This document shows positions 9,905 through 20,272 of a DNA stretch of 64,000 nt, in pieces. Under the pieces are notes generated by a model that searched no databases, was not told the origin of the DNA, and saw only the letters and a list, made by a program, of their open reading frames with translations. The position numbers and the translations under genes are program-made. Each line of letters begins with the position of its first letter. Position 1 is the stretch's first letter. This DNA comes from Cryptosporangium aurantiacum (GTDB taxonomy: Bacteria; Actinomycetota; Actinomycetes; Mycobacteriales; Cryptosporangiaceae), in NCBI RefSeq assembly GCF_900143005.1, contig NZ_FRCS01000008.1, positions 124,001 through 188,000 of the forward strand. The letters are read 5' to 3'.

Positions 9905-12710
9905 CGAGACCCGGCCCGCTGAGAAGGACCACGAGGTCCGCGCGGGTCGCCAGGCCCAGTTTCTGGAAGACGTGGGTCAGGTGGGTCTCGACGGTCCGGC
10001 GGCTCACATACAGCTGCTGTGCGATCTCCCGGTTGCTCTCGCCCTGCGCGGCGAGCGTCGCGACACGGTGTTCGGCGGGCGTCAGCGCCGCCAGCCCGGA
10101 CACCGCGGTCCGGCGTGGACGGGCGCCTGCCGCCCGCAGCTCCGCCCGGGAACGGCGGGCCAGCCGGCGCAGGCCGAGGCGCTCCGCGCACGCCAGCGCG
10201 CGGCTCAGTTGCTCCCGAGCTTCGGCGCGCTGGTTGGCTCGCCGCAGCGCGGCCCCGAGGTCGACCAGCGCGCGGACGTGTTCCAGCTGATCCGGCGCGT
10301 CCGCCAGCAGTTCGACCGCCTGCCCGAGCAGGTCGACCGCGGTCCGGCGGTCCACGGTCATGGCCAGCGCGCGCAGACCCGCACCACGCGGCCCGGGGAG
10401 CCCGACCCGGTCGGCCAGCTCCAGATGGGCCTCGGCCAGCCGGCGGCCTCCGCCGGGATCGCCGAGCGCGGTCAGCGCCGCGCAGTCCCCCACCCGCCAG
10501 GCTGCCAGCGTCGGGTGCTCGATCCCCAGCGCGCGCCAGCCGTCGGCGGCGGTGACGAGGTCCGCGTGCGCGTCGGCGGGCCGGTGTTCCGCCAGCCGGA
10601 GGCGGGCCCTGCTCTCCAGCACCCGCGGTGACGCCAGCGCGTGGGGCGGCGGTGCGTCGGTGAGTAACCCGACCCGGTCGAGCGCCGCTGCGGCCTGGTC
10701 CGGCTCGTCCAGTTCGATCAACGCCTCCACCAGGGAGAACAGCGACCAGAGCAGGGCCGGGAGCGGGCTGTTGACGAGCTTGAACGCGAACGCGAGCCGG
10801 CCGTCGACCTCGGCGTCGCGGACCCGGCCCGCCTGCACCAGCAGGATCGCCCTGGCGAGGCTCGCGTGCGCGAGCGCGATCAGCCACCCGCGGGGGCGTG
10901 CGACGTCGATCAGTCCGTCGCACCGTTCCTCGGCCGCGTCGAGGTCGCCGCACATGATCAGCGTGAGCCGCGCGACGGTGGCGAGCAGCGAGTCCTCTTC
11001 GTGGTCCAGCTCGGGGAGCACCGGCGCCAGCAGCGCGAGCGGCTCCGACGCCGGGCGCGCCGCGCAGATCGCGTCCCAGGCCGCGAGGACGTTCCACAGT
11101 CCCGGTTCCGGCCGGGCGGCCATCGCGGCGCGCAGCCGCTCCCGTGCCTCGGCGACGGTCGCCACGTCCAGCCAGGCGTTGCAGACCAGTTCGGCGTCCA
11201 GCCGCATGACCAGCTCGTTCGGCGCGGTGTGCGGGGTCCCGAGCCCGGCGCGGCAGAGCCGGACCGCGTCGTCGAAGTGCCCGGCCAGGCCGAGCGCGCG
11301 AGCACCGGAGAGCGCGATCCGCGCCCGCTGATCGTCCGAGGGGGCGAGTTCGACCGCCGTGGCCAGCAGATCCGGGGCCTCCGGTTCGACGCCGACCGCG
11401 AGGGCCAGGCCCAGGCGGCTCCGGACGTCGGCCTCGCCGCGCCGGTCGGGTGGCGGCTCGGCCAGCGCGCGCCGGAGGAAGCTGACCGAGCTCTCCAGCG
11501 CGCCGCGCTGACCGGCGCGCTCCGCGGCGACGCAGAGGGTCTCGACCGTCGCCGGGTCCCGCGCGGGTTCGGTGCGCAGCAGGTGCAGCGCGACGAGCTC
11601 CGGGTCGGCGTCCTCGCCGGCGAACAGACGGGCCGCTCCGGCATGCCTGGCCGCTCGCTCGCCGGCGGGTAGCGCGTCGTAGAGCGCGGCGGCGACGAGG
11701 GGATGTGCCAGCCCGAGCCCTTCGGTGGTGCGCTCGAGTAATCCGGCGGCGCGCAACTGATCGGCGAACGTGGCGGCCTCCACGGCGTCGACACCGGCGA
11801 GCACCGCCGCCTGCCGCAGCGGCGCGGCCCGCCCGAGCACGGCTAACGCCCTGGCCAGGGCCCCCGCTCCGGACGGCAGCCTGGCCAGCTGACGTTCGAC
11901 GCTGCGAGCGACCTGTTCAGGGCCGAAGTCGCCGAGCTGTCCGGCGATCTCGTCCGCGGGCTCGACTCCCTCGGCGACGAGGTGGTCGAGCAGCGCGCCG
12001 AGCAGGAACGGGTTGCCCGCGCTGGCGGCGTGGCAGGCGTCGACGAACAGCGGACCGGCGCCCGGCAGCCGCCGGCCGACCAGGGCGCTCACCGCCGCTG
12101 GGCCGAGCGGACGGGGCCGCACCGGCGGTTCGGTGGCCACCGCCAACAGCTCGGCCAGCAGCTCCGGCTGGGCGGGTGGTTCACCGGCCCGCACCGCGCA
12201 CAGGATCCCCAGCCGGAGTTCCGCGAGCTGGCGGGCGAGCTGGGCCAGCCAGCGCAGCGACGGCGCGTCCGCCCAGTGCACGTCGTCGATCGTCAGTAGC
12301 GTCGGTGCGCGCTCGGCCAGCCCGCAGGCCAGCCACGTCAGGCCGTGTGCGGCGGCGTGCACGGCGTCCCCGGCCAGCGCGGGTTCGGCGTCGTCGGCGT
12401 CCAGCGCCCGGCGCGCGAGCCCGGCCGCTCCGACCGCCAGCCGAGACCATTCCGGACCGTCGCGCACGGGCGCGAACAGCTGCCGCGCGATCCCCCACCC
12501 GGCGTCGTGCTCCAGCGGGCCACCCCAGGCGCGCAGCGTCCGGACGCCCGACTCGCCCGCGGCGCCGGCCACCGCGGCGAGCAGGCTGGACTTCCCGATC
12601 CCGGCCTGTCCCTCGACGACGATCACCCGGCCGGCTCCCGAGCGCACTTCGGCGAGCTGGCGGCCGAGCGCGGCCAGCTCCGCATCGCGTTGCAGTAGTA
12701 CGCGAGGCAC
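9882..12710 (-). CDS. LuxR-family LAL transcriptional regulator with ATPase domain
   Basis: A 942-residue large ATP-binding LuxR regulator. Near the N terminus there is a Walker A motif, EGQAGIGKSSLLAAV, and about 100 residues later a Walker B motif in LLTIDDVHWAD. The central 500 residues are Ala/Leu/Arg-rich helical repeats of TPR type. The C terminus carries a LuxR/GerE helix-turn-helix: LTPAEHRVATLAAQGESNRE then QQLYVSRRTVETHLTHVFQK. Such proteins usually activate nearby metabolic or secondary-metabolite genes. GTG at 12710 is chosen because the protein opens with RVLLQRDAEL as in the family, and a candidate leaderless promoter sits just upstream. It is divergent from a methyltransferase that could be its target. 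Confidence 0.92.
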   Translation of the reverse strand: MPRVLLQRDAELAALGRQLAEVRSGAGRVIVVEGQAGIGKSSLLAAVAGAAGESGVRTLRAWGGPLEHDAGWGIARQLFAPVRDGPEWSRLAVGAAGLARRALDADDAEPALAGDAVHAAAHGLTWLACGLAERAPTLLTIDDVHWADAPSLRWLAQLARQLAELRLGILCAVRAGEPPAQPELLAELLAVATEPPVRPRPLGPAAVSALVGRRLPGAGPLFVDACHAASAGNPFLLGALLDHLVAEGVEPADEIAGQLGDFGPEQVARSVERQLARLPSGAGALARALAVLGRAAPLRQAAVLAGVDAVEAATFADQLRAAGLLERTTEGLGLAHPLVAAALYDALPAGERAARHAGAARLFAGEDADPELVALHLLRTEPARDPATVETLCVAAERAGQRGALESSVSFLRRALAEPPPDRRGEADVRSRLGLALAVGVEPEAPDLLATAVELAPSDDQRARIALSGARALGLAGHFDDAVRLCRAGLGTPHTAPNELVMRLDAELVCNAWLDVATVAEARERLRAAMAARPEPGLWNVLAAWDAICAARPASEPLALLAPVLPELDHEEDSLLATVARLTLIMCGDLDAAEERCDGLIDVARPRGWLIALAHASLARAILLVQAGRVRDAEVDGRLAFAFKLVNSPLPALLWSLFSLVEALIELDEPDQAAAALDRVGLLTDAPPPHALASPRVLESRARLRLAEHRPADAHADLVTAADGWRALGIEHPTLAAWRVGDCAALTALGDPGGGRRLAEAHLELADRVGLPGPRGAGLRALAMTVDRRTAVDLLGQAVELLADAPDQLEHVRALVDLGAALRRANQRAEAREQLSRALACAERLGLRRLARRSRAELRAAGARPRRTAVSGLAALTPAEHRVATLAAQGESNREIAQQLYVSRRTVETHLTHVFQKLGLATRADLVVLLSGPGLVSGPGDA

Positions 12711-12716
12711 GGACCG

Positions 12717-12722
12717 ACGGTA
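12717..12722 (-). promoter_or_regulatory. Candidate -10 element for a leaderless LAL regulator mRNA
   Basis: Read on the minus strand the sequence is TACCGT, followed by six bases and then the GTG start. This fits the actinobacterial TANNNT -10 box placed so that transcription begins at or next to the start codon. No Shine-Dalgarno sequence precedes the GTG. Confidence 0.4.
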
Positions 12723-12831
12723 CGCGGGCAGCCGACCCCTCCAAAAGATGACGGTGGGTACCACGATGTGGGCCACCGCGCGGAAGCGAACCCTCGGTGT
12801 CGACACCCAACGGGGATCGGAGGCACCGCGC

Positions 12832-13653
12832 ATGAACACGACGACGGCCGAGCGCTATTCGCTGGGGCACACACCGCAGGAGTACGAGCGCCTGCGCGCG
12901 CAGGCCCGGGGCTGGGAAGCCGCCACCGACCGGCTCTTCGACCGGATCGGCGTCGCGGAAGGGGCCCGCTGCCTGGACGCCGGTTGCGGACCGGGCGAGA
13001 CGATGCTGCTGCTGGCCCGCCGGGTGGGTCCGACCGGCCGGGTGGTCGGCCTCGACATCGACCCGGCGCTGGGCGACCTGACCCGGACGATGCTGTCCGA
13101 GGCCGGTCACGGGCAGTGCACGGTGCAGACGCACGACCTGAGCGCGGACGAGCCGGTTCCCGGCGGACCGTACGACCTGGTCTACGCCCGGCTGCTGCTG
13201 TTCCACCTCCCGGAGCGCGTCGCCGTGCTGCGCCGGCTGTGGGAGGCGGTCGCGCCCGGCGGCCACCTCGTCGTCCAGGAGTACGACGTCGGTCCGGTCT
13301 GCGTCCGGCCGTCGCTCGACAGCGTCGAGGAGATCACCCGCGTGATCATCGAGTCGTTCACCGCCGCCGGTGCCGACCCGCGGATCGGCGCGGGTCTGCC
13401 GGACCTGCTGGCTCGGGCCGGTATCGACGCTCCGGACGGCACCGACGTGGTCGGGCGGCTGGAGACGCTGGAACGGTCGCGGATCATGGTCGAGCAGACG
13501 TATCGCAGCCTGCTCCCGGTGGCGCTGGCCCATGGCGTCACCACCGAGGAGGCGGCCACCGACACGCTCGCCGCGCTGGACCGCGACGTCGCCGCGCATC
13601 CGGAGCGACCGTTGCTCTGGCCGCTGCTGCTCGGCGTCTGGAAGTCCCGCTAG
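12832..13653 (+). CDS. SAM-dependent class I methyltransferase
   Basis: A 273-residue Rossmann-fold methyltransferase of the UbiE/Methyltransf_11/25 type. Motif I is CLDAGCGPGETMLLLARRVG near residues 46-65, followed by VVGLDIDPALG (motif II), then YDLVYARLLLFHLPE and LRRLWEAVAPGGHLVVQEYD (motifs post-II and III). It begins at ATG 12832 with an upstream GGAGGC ribosome binding site. It is divergent from the LAL regulator and ends at a strong hairpin shared with convergent whiA. The substrate is unknown; a small-molecule target is more likely than protein or DNA on family grounds. Confidence 0.88.
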   Translation: MNTTTAERYSLGHTPQEYERLRAQARGWEAATDRLFDRIGVAEGARCLDAGCGPGETMLLLARRVGPTGRVVGLDIDPALGDLTRTMLSEAGHGQCTVQTHDLSADEPVPGGPYDLVYARLLLFHLPERVAVLRRLWEAVAPGGHLVVQEYDVGPVCVRPSLDSVEEITRVIIESFTAAGADPRIGAGLPDLLARAGIDAPDGTDVVGRLETLERSRIMVEQTYRSLLPVALAHGVTTEEAATDTLAALDRDVAAHPERPLLWPLLLGVWKSR

Positions 13654-13660
13654 GCGGTCC

Positions 13661-13687
13661 CCCGGGAAGACCAGCGGTCTTCCCGGG
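13661..13687. terminator. Hairpin terminator between methyltransferase and whiA
   Basis: A perfect 12-bp stem (CCCGGGAAGACC and its complement) with a three-base loop lies between the convergent stops of the methyltransferase and whiA. It can serve both strands. No T-tract is present. Confidence 0.75.
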
Positions 13688-13698
13688 AACCTCGCTGC

Positions 13699-14679
13699 TC
13701 AGGGCGCGAGCATCTCCGGGGTGACGCTGGCCTCGGTGTCGGGCACGCCGGTGTCGTGGGCGCGCTTGTCGGCCAGCGCGAGCAGCCGCCGGATCCGGCC
13801 GGCCACCGCGTCCTTCGTCAGCGGCGGGTCGGCCAGCGACCCGAGTTCCTCCAGCGACGCCTGCCCGTGCGCCAGCCGCAGCCGGCCGGCCGCGAGCAGG
13901 TGCTCCGGGGCGTCGCCGCCCAGGATCTCCATCGCCCGCTCCACCCGCGCGCCTGCCGCGACCGCGGCCCGGGCCGACCGGCGCAGGTTCGCGTCGTCGA
14001 AGTTCGCGAGCCGGTTCGCGGTGGCCCGCACCTCGCGGCGCATCCGCCGCTCCTCCCACGCCAGCACGCTGGCGTGGGCACCGATCCGGGTGAGCAGTGC
14101 CCCGATCGCGTCCCCGTCCCGGACGACGACCCGGTCGACGCCGCGCACCTCGCGCGCCTTCGCGGTGACGCCGATCCGCCGGGCCGCGCCGACGAGCGCC
14201 AGCGCAGCCTCCGGACCGGGGCAGGTGATCTCCAGCGCGGCCGAGCGCCCGGGTTCGGTGAGCGAGCCGTGCGCGAGGAACGCACCCCGCCACGCCGCCT
14301 CCGAGCAGCACGCCGCCGCGGACACGACCTGCGGCGGCAGCCCGCGCACCGGCCGTCCGCGGACGTCGAGCAGCCCGGTCTGTCGTGCCAGCGAGTCACC
14401 CTCGCGGACCACCCGGACGATGTACCGGCTGGTCTTGCGCAGGCCACCCGCGGTCAGCACGTGCACCTCGCTGCCGTGCCCGTAGACCTCCGCGATGCTC
14501 TGCCGCAGCCGACGCGCGGCGTTGCCGGTGTCGAGTTCGGCCTCGACCACGACCCGGCCGGCGACGATGTGCAGCCCACCGGCGAACCGGAGCAACGCGG
14601 CCATCTCGGATTTCCGGCAACAGGGTTTGGTGATCGCGACCCGGCTCAACTCGTCCTTGACCGCGGCCGTCATCGCCAT
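13699..14679 (-). CDS. whiA: Sporulation/cell-division regulator WhiA
   Basis: A 326-residue WhiA protein: an N-terminal LAGLIDADG-like fold joined to a C-terminal DNA-binding helix-turn-helix. Recognisable blocks are the start [30 protein letters not shown], the [20 protein letters not shown] segment, [10 protein letters not shown] and the C-terminal [19 protein letters not shown]. In Streptomyces WhiA acts with WhiB to trigger sporulation septation; in other Gram-positives it affects division. It is the downstream member of the uvrC-rapZ-yvcK-whiA run. An alternative start lies two codons downstream. Confidence 0.96.
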   Translation of the reverse strand: MAMTAAVKDELSRVAITKPCCRKSEMAALLRFAGGLHIVAGRVVVEAELDTGNAARRLRQSIAEVYGHGSEVHVLTAGGLRKTSRYIVRVVREGDSLARQTGLLDVRGRPVRGLPPQVVSAAACCSEAAWRGAFLAHGSLTEPGRSAALEITCPGPEAALALVGAARRIGVTAKAREVRGVDRVVVRDGDAIGALLTRIGAHASVLAWEERRMRREVRATANRLANFDDANLRRSARAAVAAGARVERAMEILGGDAPEHLLAAGRLRLAHGQASLEELGSLADPPLTKDAVAGRIRRLLALADKRAHDTGVPDTEASVTPEMLAP

Positions 14680-14739
14680 CGCTGCTCCAGTCGTCTCGCT
14701 CTGCCCCCGTTACGGCACGGTAGGCCCTGCCGGCCGGTG

Positions 14740-15681
14740 TCAGCCGGTACCGAGCACTCCCCGGAGTGCGGCGGCGAGAGCCTGCTGGTCGTGCCGCGGA
14801 CTACCGTCGGACGCCGCTACCGGCGCAACGACCAGTCGTCCCCCCAGTGATTCTGCCGCACGGGACAGACCGGTGTGGTCCCCGACAATGTGTGGATCCG
14901 CCAGTACGACGTCCACTTTCAATGCCGGAGCGTGTTCGGCCAGCGCGTGGAGATGGTCCTCGAACGGCATTCCCTGGGTCTCACCGTCGGTGCTGAGGTT
15001 CAGGACGACGATGCGACGAGCCGACGAGCCGACAATCGCGTCGGCGAGTTCGGGCACCAGGAAGTGCGGCAGCACGCTGGTGAACCACGAGCCGGGGCCG
15101 AGTACCAGCGCGTCGGCCGTCGTCACCGCCTCGACCGCATCCGGGCAGGCGGGCGCGGACGCCGGGGTCACCCGGACCCGGCGGACCCGTCCCCGGGTCG
15201 TCGCAACCGCGTGCTGCCCGTGGATCGTGATGACGTTACCCAGCGCGCCGGCGACGTCGGCCTCGATGTCGAGCGGCCGAGCCGCCATCGGGAGCACCCG
15301 CCCGCGGCATCCCAGGACACGGGCCGCGTGGTCCAGCGCAGGCACCGTGCCACCGAGGATGTCGGTCAGCCCGGCCAGGATCAGGTTGCCGATCGCGTGT
15401 CCGCCGAGCTCACCGGAGCCGGAGAAACGGTGCTGGAACACCGCCGCGGTCACCGGGTCGGCGGGGTTCGCCAGCGCGACCAGAGCCTGCCGCAGGTCAC
15501 CGGGCGGGATTCCGCCGAACTCCCGCCGCAACCTGCCGCTGGAGCCCCCGTCGTCGGCGACCGTCACCACGGCCGTCGGGTCGATGCCCAGCAGGCACAA
15601 CGCTTTCAGTGACGCGAACAGCCCGTGTCCGCCTCCGAAGGCCACCACCCGTGGAGGTCGCTCGGTGTCCCAACCGATCAC
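14740..15681 (-). CDS. yvcK: YvcK/CofD-like gluconeogenesis factor
   Basis: A 313-residue protein of the YvcK branch of the CofD family. The nucleotide-sugar binding start is VVAFGGGHGLFASLKAL, followed by VTVADDGGSSGRLRREF and PPGDLRQALVAL, all strongly conserved. HRFSGSGELGGHAIGNL and VLGPGSWFTSVLPHFLVPEL are further family signatures. In Bacillus and mycobacteria the protein supports growth on gluconeogenic carbon and cell-wall synthesis. GTG at 15681 is preferred because sequence upstream of VIGWD is not family-like. It lies between rapZ and whiA in the conserved order. Confidence 0.94.
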   Translation of the reverse strand: MIGWDTERPPRVVAFGGGHGLFASLKALCLLGIDPTAVVTVADDGGSSGRLRREFGGIPPGDLRQALVALANPADPVTAAVFQHRFSGSGELGGHAIGNLILAGLTDILGGTVPALDHAARVLGCRGRVLPMAARPLDIEADVAGALGNVITIHGQHAVATTRGRVRRVRVTPASAPACPDAVEAVTTADALVLGPGSWFTSVLPHFLVPELADAIVGSSARRIVVLNLSTDGETQGMPFEDHLHALAEHAPALKVDVVLADPHIVGDHTGLSRAAESLGGRLVVAPVAASDGSPRHDQQALAAALRGVLGTG

Positions 15682-15837
15682 GCCCCTAGCCTCATTCCCC
15701 GTCCGCCCCTCTGCCGCAGCCGTTGCCCGGACGCAGCAGGTCCGCATTGACGTGTTCTGCGCCGTTGATGCCTCGCGCTGCATTAATCGACTGCAACGCG
15801 TAGCGGAGGCGGACGGTATCGTGTCTCGCGACCGCCG

Positions 15838-16764
15838 TCACTCCCGGCCCAGGTCCCGGTGGCTCACGGTGGTGGGGATACCCCGCGCTTCGAGCCGCGA
15901 TGCCAACGCGACAGCACTGGCGACGCTTCGGTGCTTACCACCCGTGCACCCCACCGCGATCGTCAGGTAACGCTTTCCCTCACGCTTGTATCCGTCGGTG
16001 GCCATCGCCACGACCGCCGCGTACTGGTCGAGGAACTCCACCGCGCCGGGCTGCGCCATCACGTAGTCGCTGACCGCTTCGTCCTTGCCGCTGAACGGCC
16101 GCAGCTCCGGGACCCAGTGCGGGTTGGGCAGCCACCGCATGTCGACGACCAGATCGGCGTCGGCGGGCAGCCCGTACTTGAACCCGAACGACAACGTCGT
16201 GACGTGCAGCGTCTGCTCGGGCGTCACGAACAGCTCTTCGATCCGGCCGCGGAGCTGGTTGCCGTTGAGCAGGCTGGTGTCGATTATCACATCCGCGACC
16301 TCGCGCGCGTTGGCGAGCAGCACCCGCTCGGCCGCGATGCCGTCCGCGAGCCGACCCTCGCCCTGCAGCGGGTGCGGACGCCGCACGCTCTCGAAACGAC
16401 GGATCAGCACGTCGTCGGACGCGTCGACGAACACCACCCGCGGGTGGAAGCCGCGTACCCGCAGGTCGGCGACCGCACCGAGCAGATCGGTGGAGAACGC
16501 ACGGCTCCGGACGTCGAGCGTCATCGCGGTGCGCCGCCCGGCCCCCCCGGACGCGAACGCCAGCTCGGCCATCGTCACCATCAGCGTCTGCGGGAGGTTG
16601 TCGACGACGTAGTATCCGACGTTCTCCAGCGCCCTGGCCACCGTGCTCCGCCCGGCCCCGGACAGGCCGGTGACCACGACCAGGTCCATCTCGGCCCGCG
16701 CGGCGGCGATGCCGTCGACCTCGCCGATGTCGTCCGCTTCCGGCGACCGTTCCCCGATCGTCAT
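15838..16764 (-). CDS. rapZ: RNase adapter / nucleotide-binding protein RapZ (YvcJ)
   Basis: A 308-residue P-loop protein. Walker A is [18 protein letters not shown] near residues 29-46, with Arg in place of the usual Lys next to Ser. [32 protein letters not shown] and the C-terminal [13 protein letters not shown] are diagnostic for the RapZ/YvcJ family. In E. coli RapZ controls GlmZ decay; in actinobacteria the target is not established. The start ATG overlaps the uvrC stop by ATGA, so the two are coupled. The neighbour order uvrC-rapZ-yvcK-whiA is the conserved Gram-positive cluster. Confidence 0.95.
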   Translation of the reverse strand: MTIGERSPEADDIGEVDGIAAARAEMDLVVVTGLSGAGRSTVARALENVGYYVVDNLPQTLMVTMAELAFASGGAGRRTAMTLDVRSRAFSTDLLGAVADLRVRGFHPRVVFVDASDDVLIRRFESVRRPHPLQGEGRLADGIAAERVLLANAREVADVIIDTSLLNGNQLRGRIEELFVTPEQTLHVTTLSFGFKYGLPADADLVVDMRWLPNPHWVPELRPFSGKDEAVSDYVMAQPGAVEFLDQYAAVVAMATDGYKREGKRYLTIAVGCTGGKHRSVASAVALASRLEARGIPTTVSHRDLGRE

Positions 16765-19358
16765 GGGTCCTCGTGTCCCCCCGTTCGGAGGGCGGTGGCC
16801 AAGCCGTCCGCCCCGTCTCCGGCTGTGGTCGCAGTGGGTGATTCCGCAGGTGTGACCGACGGTACGCCCGCTTCGCTCGCTACCCCTGATTCTCCTGCGT
16901 CTACCGGCGGCTGCCCAGCCCGTGGCGAATCCCGCGACGCCGCCGGGTCCTCGCGCGCCGCCGCGTCCTCGCGCGCCGCCCGACCCTCGGCGGCCGTCCG
17001 GCCCTCGCGTGCCGCCCGGCGTTCGGACGCCGTCCGTGCTTCAGGCGCCGTCCGTGCTTCAGGCGCCGTCCGGGCCTCGGGCGCCGTCCGTCCTTCAGGG
17101 GCCGTCCGGGCCTCGGGCGCCGTCCGGGCTGACGGCACCGGCGCCTCGCCGGCCAGCGCCGCCACGATCGCCTCGGCCGTGCGGCGACCGATTCCCGGCA
17201 CCGTCACCAGTTCGTCGGCCGTCGCCTGCCGCAGCCGCTTGACCGACCCGAACTGCCGCAGCAGCGCCTTGCGCCGCGTCTCCCCCAGGCCCGGTACCCC
17301 GTCCAGCGCGGACTCGGTCATCCGCTTGGACCGCTTCTGCCGGTGGTACGTGATCGCGAACCGGTGCGCCTCGTCCCGGACGCGCTGGAGCAGGTACAGG
17401 CCCTCGCTGGTGCGGGGCAGGACCAGCGGGAAGTCGTCGCCGGGCAGCCAGACCTCCTCCAGCCGCTTGGCCAGCCCGCAGAGCGCCACGTCGTCGATGC
17501 CGAGGTCGGCGAGTACGCGGGCGGCGGCAGCCACCTGCGGCGCCCCGCCGTCGACGACCACGAGGTTCGGCGGGTAGGCGAACTTCCGCGGCCGCCCGGT
17601 GGTCGGGTCGATCCCCACCGGGACGCCCCGGTCGGTGTGCGGTTCGTCGCCCCGGTCACCGGCTCCCGCGGCCCCGCCGCTCCCAGCCGCCTCGCCGGTC
17701 TCGAGCGCCCCAGCGGCCCCAGTCGTCCCGACCGCCCCAGTCGTCCCGACCGCCCCAGCCGTCCCCGGCGTCCCAGCCGTCCCGACCGCCACAGTCGTCC
17801 CGGGTACCCCAGCCGTCCCGGGTACCCCAGCCGTCCCGGGTCCCCCAGCCGTCCCGGGTACCTCAGAGGTGCCAGCCGTCCCGGGGGGCTCGGCGCTCCC
17901 GGGAGCATCCGGGGTGTCGGCGGCCTCGCCAGGCAGGTCGCCGGTCTCCGCGTGGGCGTCGAGGTAGCGGTTGAACCGGCGGCGCAGCACCTGGGCCAGC
18001 GACGCGGTGTCGTCCGGCGGGCCGTCGGACCCGGAGCGCACCGCGAACCGGCGGTACTCCGATTTCCGCGCCAGCCCGTCCTCGAACACCACCATGCTGC
18101 CGACGATGTCAGTGCCGCTGACGTGCGAGATGTCGTAACACTCGATCCGCAGCGGCGCCTCGTCAAGCAGCAGCGCGTCCTGGATCTCCTGCAGCGCCTT
18201 CGACCGGGCCGTGAGGTCGCTGGCCCGCTTCAGCTTGTGCTGCGTGAACGCCTGCTCGGCGTTGCGCCGCACGGTCTCCATCAGCGTCTTCTTGTCGCCG
18301 CGCTGCGGCACCCGGAGCGCGACCCGGCTCCCGCGCAGCTCGGAGAGCAGGTCCTCGATCACGCCGGCGTCGGTCGGCAGCTCCGGGACCAGCACCTCCT
18401 TCGGCACCGCCTCGCTCGCGTCGTCGCTGCCGTAGATCTGCAGGCAGAACTGCTCGACCAGCGCGCCGACGCCGAGGTCCTCGACCTTCTCCACCACCCA
18501 GCCGCGCTGCCCGCGGACCCGGCCGCCACGGACGTGGAAGACCTGCACGGCGGCCTCGAGCCCGTCGTCGGCGAACGCGACCACGTCGGCGTCGGTGCCG
18601 TCACCGAAGACGACGGCCTGCTTCTCCATCGCCCGGCGAAGCGCCCCGATGTCGTCGCGGAGCCGGGCCGCCCGCTCGAACTCCAGCTCGTCGCTGGCGT
18701 CCCGCATCTCCCGTTCCAGCCGCCGGAGCATCTGGTCGGTCTTGCCCGCCATGAAGTCGCAGAAGTCCTCGACGATCTGCCGGTGCTCATCGGCGGAGAC
18801 CCGGCCGACGCACGGCGCCGAGCACTTGTCGATGTACCCGAGCAGACACGGCCGCCCGATCTGCCCCGCACGCTTGAACACACCGCTGGAGCAGGTGCGC
18901 GCCGGGAAAACCCGGAGCAACAGGTCGAGGGTCTCGCGGATCGCCCAGGCGTGGGCGTACGGCCCGAAGTACCGCACGCCTTTCTTCTTCGGGCCCCGCA
19001 TCACCCGCAGCTGCGGGTACTCCTCGTAGAGCGTGACCGCCAGGCTCGGGTAACTCTTGTCGTCGCGGTAGCGGACGTTGAAACGCGGGTCGTACTCCTT
19101 GATCCAGGAGTACTCCAGCTGCAACGCTTCGACCTCGGTTGTGACAACAACCCAGTCGACCTTGGCCGCTGAGGTCACCATCTGATAGGTACGCGGATGG
19201 AGGCCGGCCGGGTCGGCGAAGTAGGAGTTCAGACGGTTGCGGAGGTTCTTCGCTTTCCCGACGTAGATGACCGTGCCGCGTGAATCCCGGAAGCGGTAGA
19301 CACCGGGAGACTCCGGGATCGTTCCCGGAGAAGGGCGGTACGTGGACGGGTCGGGCAC
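16761..19358 (-). CDS. uvrC: Excinuclease ABC subunit C with two low-complexity expansions
   Basis: A UvrC nuclease that makes both incisions in nucleotide-excision repair. The GIY-YIG domain is at residues 15-100 ([20 protein letters not shown]). A Cys-rich patch, [13 protein letters not shown], and the UVR motif around 208-245 follow. The RNase H-like 3' domain is at about 400-690, and helix-hairpin-helix motifs ([32 protein letters not shown]) are at 688-735. At 865 residues it is some 200 longer than usual. The extra mass is a Gly/Thr/Ala/Pro insertion at about 475-575, inside the RNase H-like domain, and a RTAPEA-repeat tail after 738. GTG 19358 is the start, and the stop overlaps rapZ. 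Confidence 0.95.
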   Translation of the reverse strand: MPDPSTYRPSPGTIPESPGVYRFRDSRGTVIYVGKAKNLRNRLNSYFADPAGLHPRTYQMVTSAAKVDWVVVTTEVEALQLEYSWIKEYDPRFNVRYRDDKSYPSLAVTLYEEYPQLRVMRGPKKKGVRYFGPYAHAWAIRETLDLLLRVFPARTCSSGVFKRAGQIGRPCLLGYIDKCSAPCVGRVSADEHRQIVEDFCDFMAGKTDQMLRRLEREMRDASDELEFERAARLRDDIGALRRAMEKQAVVFGDGTDADVVAFADDGLEAAVQVFHVRGGRVRGQRGWVVEKVEDLGVGALVEQFCLQIYGSDDASEAVPKEVLVPELPTDAGVIEDLLSELRGSRVALRVPQRGDKKTLMETVRRNAEQAFTQHKLKRASDLTARSKALQEIQDALLLDEAPLRIECYDISHVSGTDIVGSMVVFEDGLARKSEYRRFAVRSGSDGPPDDTASLAQVLRRRFNRYLDAHAETGDLPGEAADTPDAPGSAEPPGTAGTSEVPGTAGGPGTAGVPGTAGVPGTTVAVGTAGTPGTAGAVGTTGAVGTTGAAGALETGEAAGSGGAAGAGDRGDEPHTDRGVPVGIDPTTGRPRKFAYPPNLVVVDGGAPQVAAAARVLADLGIDDVALCGLAKRLEEVWLPGDDFPLVLPRTSEGLYLLQRVRDEAHRFAITYHRQKRSKRMTESALDGVPGLGETRRKALLRQFGSVKRLRQATADELVTVPGIGRRTAEAIVAALAGEAPVPSARTAPEARTAPEGRTAPEARTAPEARTAPEARTASERRAAREGRTAAEGRAAREDAAAREDPAASRDSPRAGQPPVDAGESGVASEAGVPSVTPAESPTATTAGDGADGLATALRTGGHEDP
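17040..17140 (-). repeat. 18-bp tandem repeats encoding RTAPEA hexapeptides in the UvrC tail
   Basis: The plus-strand sequence repeats a unit close to GGCGCCGTCCGTGCTTCA several times in succession. Each unit adds one copy of the hexapeptide RTAPEA or a variant to the UvrC C terminus, downstream of the second helix-hairpin-helix motif. The reading frame is kept throughout. Confidence 0.75.
17770..17860 (-). repeat. 18-bp tandem repeats encoding PGTAGV hexapeptides inside UvrC
   Basis: The unit CCCAGCCGTCCCGGGTAC (18 bp) is repeated with single-base changes in the middle of uvrC. It encodes PGTAGV hexapeptides. Together with flanking degenerate copies it forms the Gly/Ala/Thr/Pro insertion between the two halves of the endonuclease domain. 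Confidence 0.75.
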
Positions 19359-19365
19359 GCAGGAA

Positions 19366-19371
19366 AGCCTA
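19366..19371 (-). promoter_or_regulatory. Candidate -10 element for a leaderless uvrC mRNA
   Basis: On the minus strand the box TAGGCT is followed by seven bases and the GTG start of uvrC. No Shine-Dalgarno sequence is seen. This arrangement fits a leaderless TANNNT promoter. Confidence 0.4.
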
Positions 19372-19582
19372 GTCGGCCCCGCCGACAACTCTGTGATGTG
19401 CAGAGCGCCGCGGTCCGAACAGACCCCCCATACCGCTTTCCGGCCGGTCCCACTGTCAGACATACGACAGGACACGGCATCATGGGGCGCCAGATGCCTG
19501 ATGACGCGCGAACACGGAACGAGGCGACCGGGACGATGCAGGCCGGGGTAATAGCAGGGCGGACCGACAGCGGGGGGCGGCA

Positions 19583-20272
19583 ATGACCGTACCGGTGAAC
19601 CCGCAGGCGGACGACCCGTTGGCCGGTGTCGACCTGTTCGCCGGGCTCGCGCCCGCGGTGCGTAGCCGAGTCGCGGCCGCGGCCGTGCCCAGGAGCTACC
19701 GCCGCGGGCAGCTGCTGTTCCTGGAGAAGGACCCGGGCGACTCGCTGATCATGGTGCGGCGCGGCGCCGTCTCGGTGTTCCGGACCGCGCCGACCGGCGA
19801 CCGTGCCCTGCTCTACGTCGTCCGGCCGCCCGGCGTCCTGGGTGAGTTGTCGCTGCTCGACGGCGGTACGCGGTCGGCGTCGGCGGAGGCGCTGGAGGAG
19901 ACGCACGTCCTGGCGCTCTCCCGGGGCGCGTTCCTCGAGCTGGTGCGGACGCAGCCGCCGATCCTGGACGGCGTGATGCGGTCGTTCGGCGGCCTGATCC
20001 GGCGCCTCACCGACCAGACGTCCGACCACATCTTCCTCGACCTGCCCGGCCGGGTCGCGAAGACACTGATCCGGCTGGTCGGCGACAATCGCTCGCCGGT
20101 GGTCACGATCGACCTGAACCAGACTCAGCTGGCCGAGATGGCCGGTGGGTCGCGGCAGAGCGTCAACCAGGCGCTCGGAACGTTCGCGACCCGCGGGTGG
20201 CTCCACACCGAGGGCCGCAAGATCGTCGTCACCGACATCCCCGCCCTCCGCCGCCGCGCCGGAATGACCTGA
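19583..20272 (+). CDS. Crp/Fnr-family transcriptional regulator
   Basis: A 229-residue regulator with an N-terminal cyclic-nucleotide-binding beta-roll (about residues 15-130; [20 protein letters not shown], then [20 protein letters not shown]) and a C-terminal Crp-type helix-turn-helix ([20 protein letters not shown], near 173-192). The [13 protein letters not shown] stretch matches the phosphate-binding cassette of cAMP-binding members, including an Arg at the cAMP-contact position. [15 protein letters not shown] links the domains as in mycobacterial Crp. It starts at ATG 19583 after a GGGGGG-rich ribosome binding site and is divergent from uvrC. Targets are unknown. Confidence 0.9.
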   Translation: MTVPVNPQADDPLAGVDLFAGLAPAVRSRVAAAAVPRSYRRGQLLFLEKDPGDSLIMVRRGAVSVFRTAPTGDRALLYVVRPPGVLGELSLLDGGTRSASAEALEETHVLALSRGAFLELVRTQPPILDGVMRSFGGLIRRLTDQTSDHIFLDLPGRVAKTLIRLVGDNRSPVVTIDLNQTQLAEMAGGSRQSVNQALGTFATRGWLHTEGRKIVVTDIPALRRRAGMT

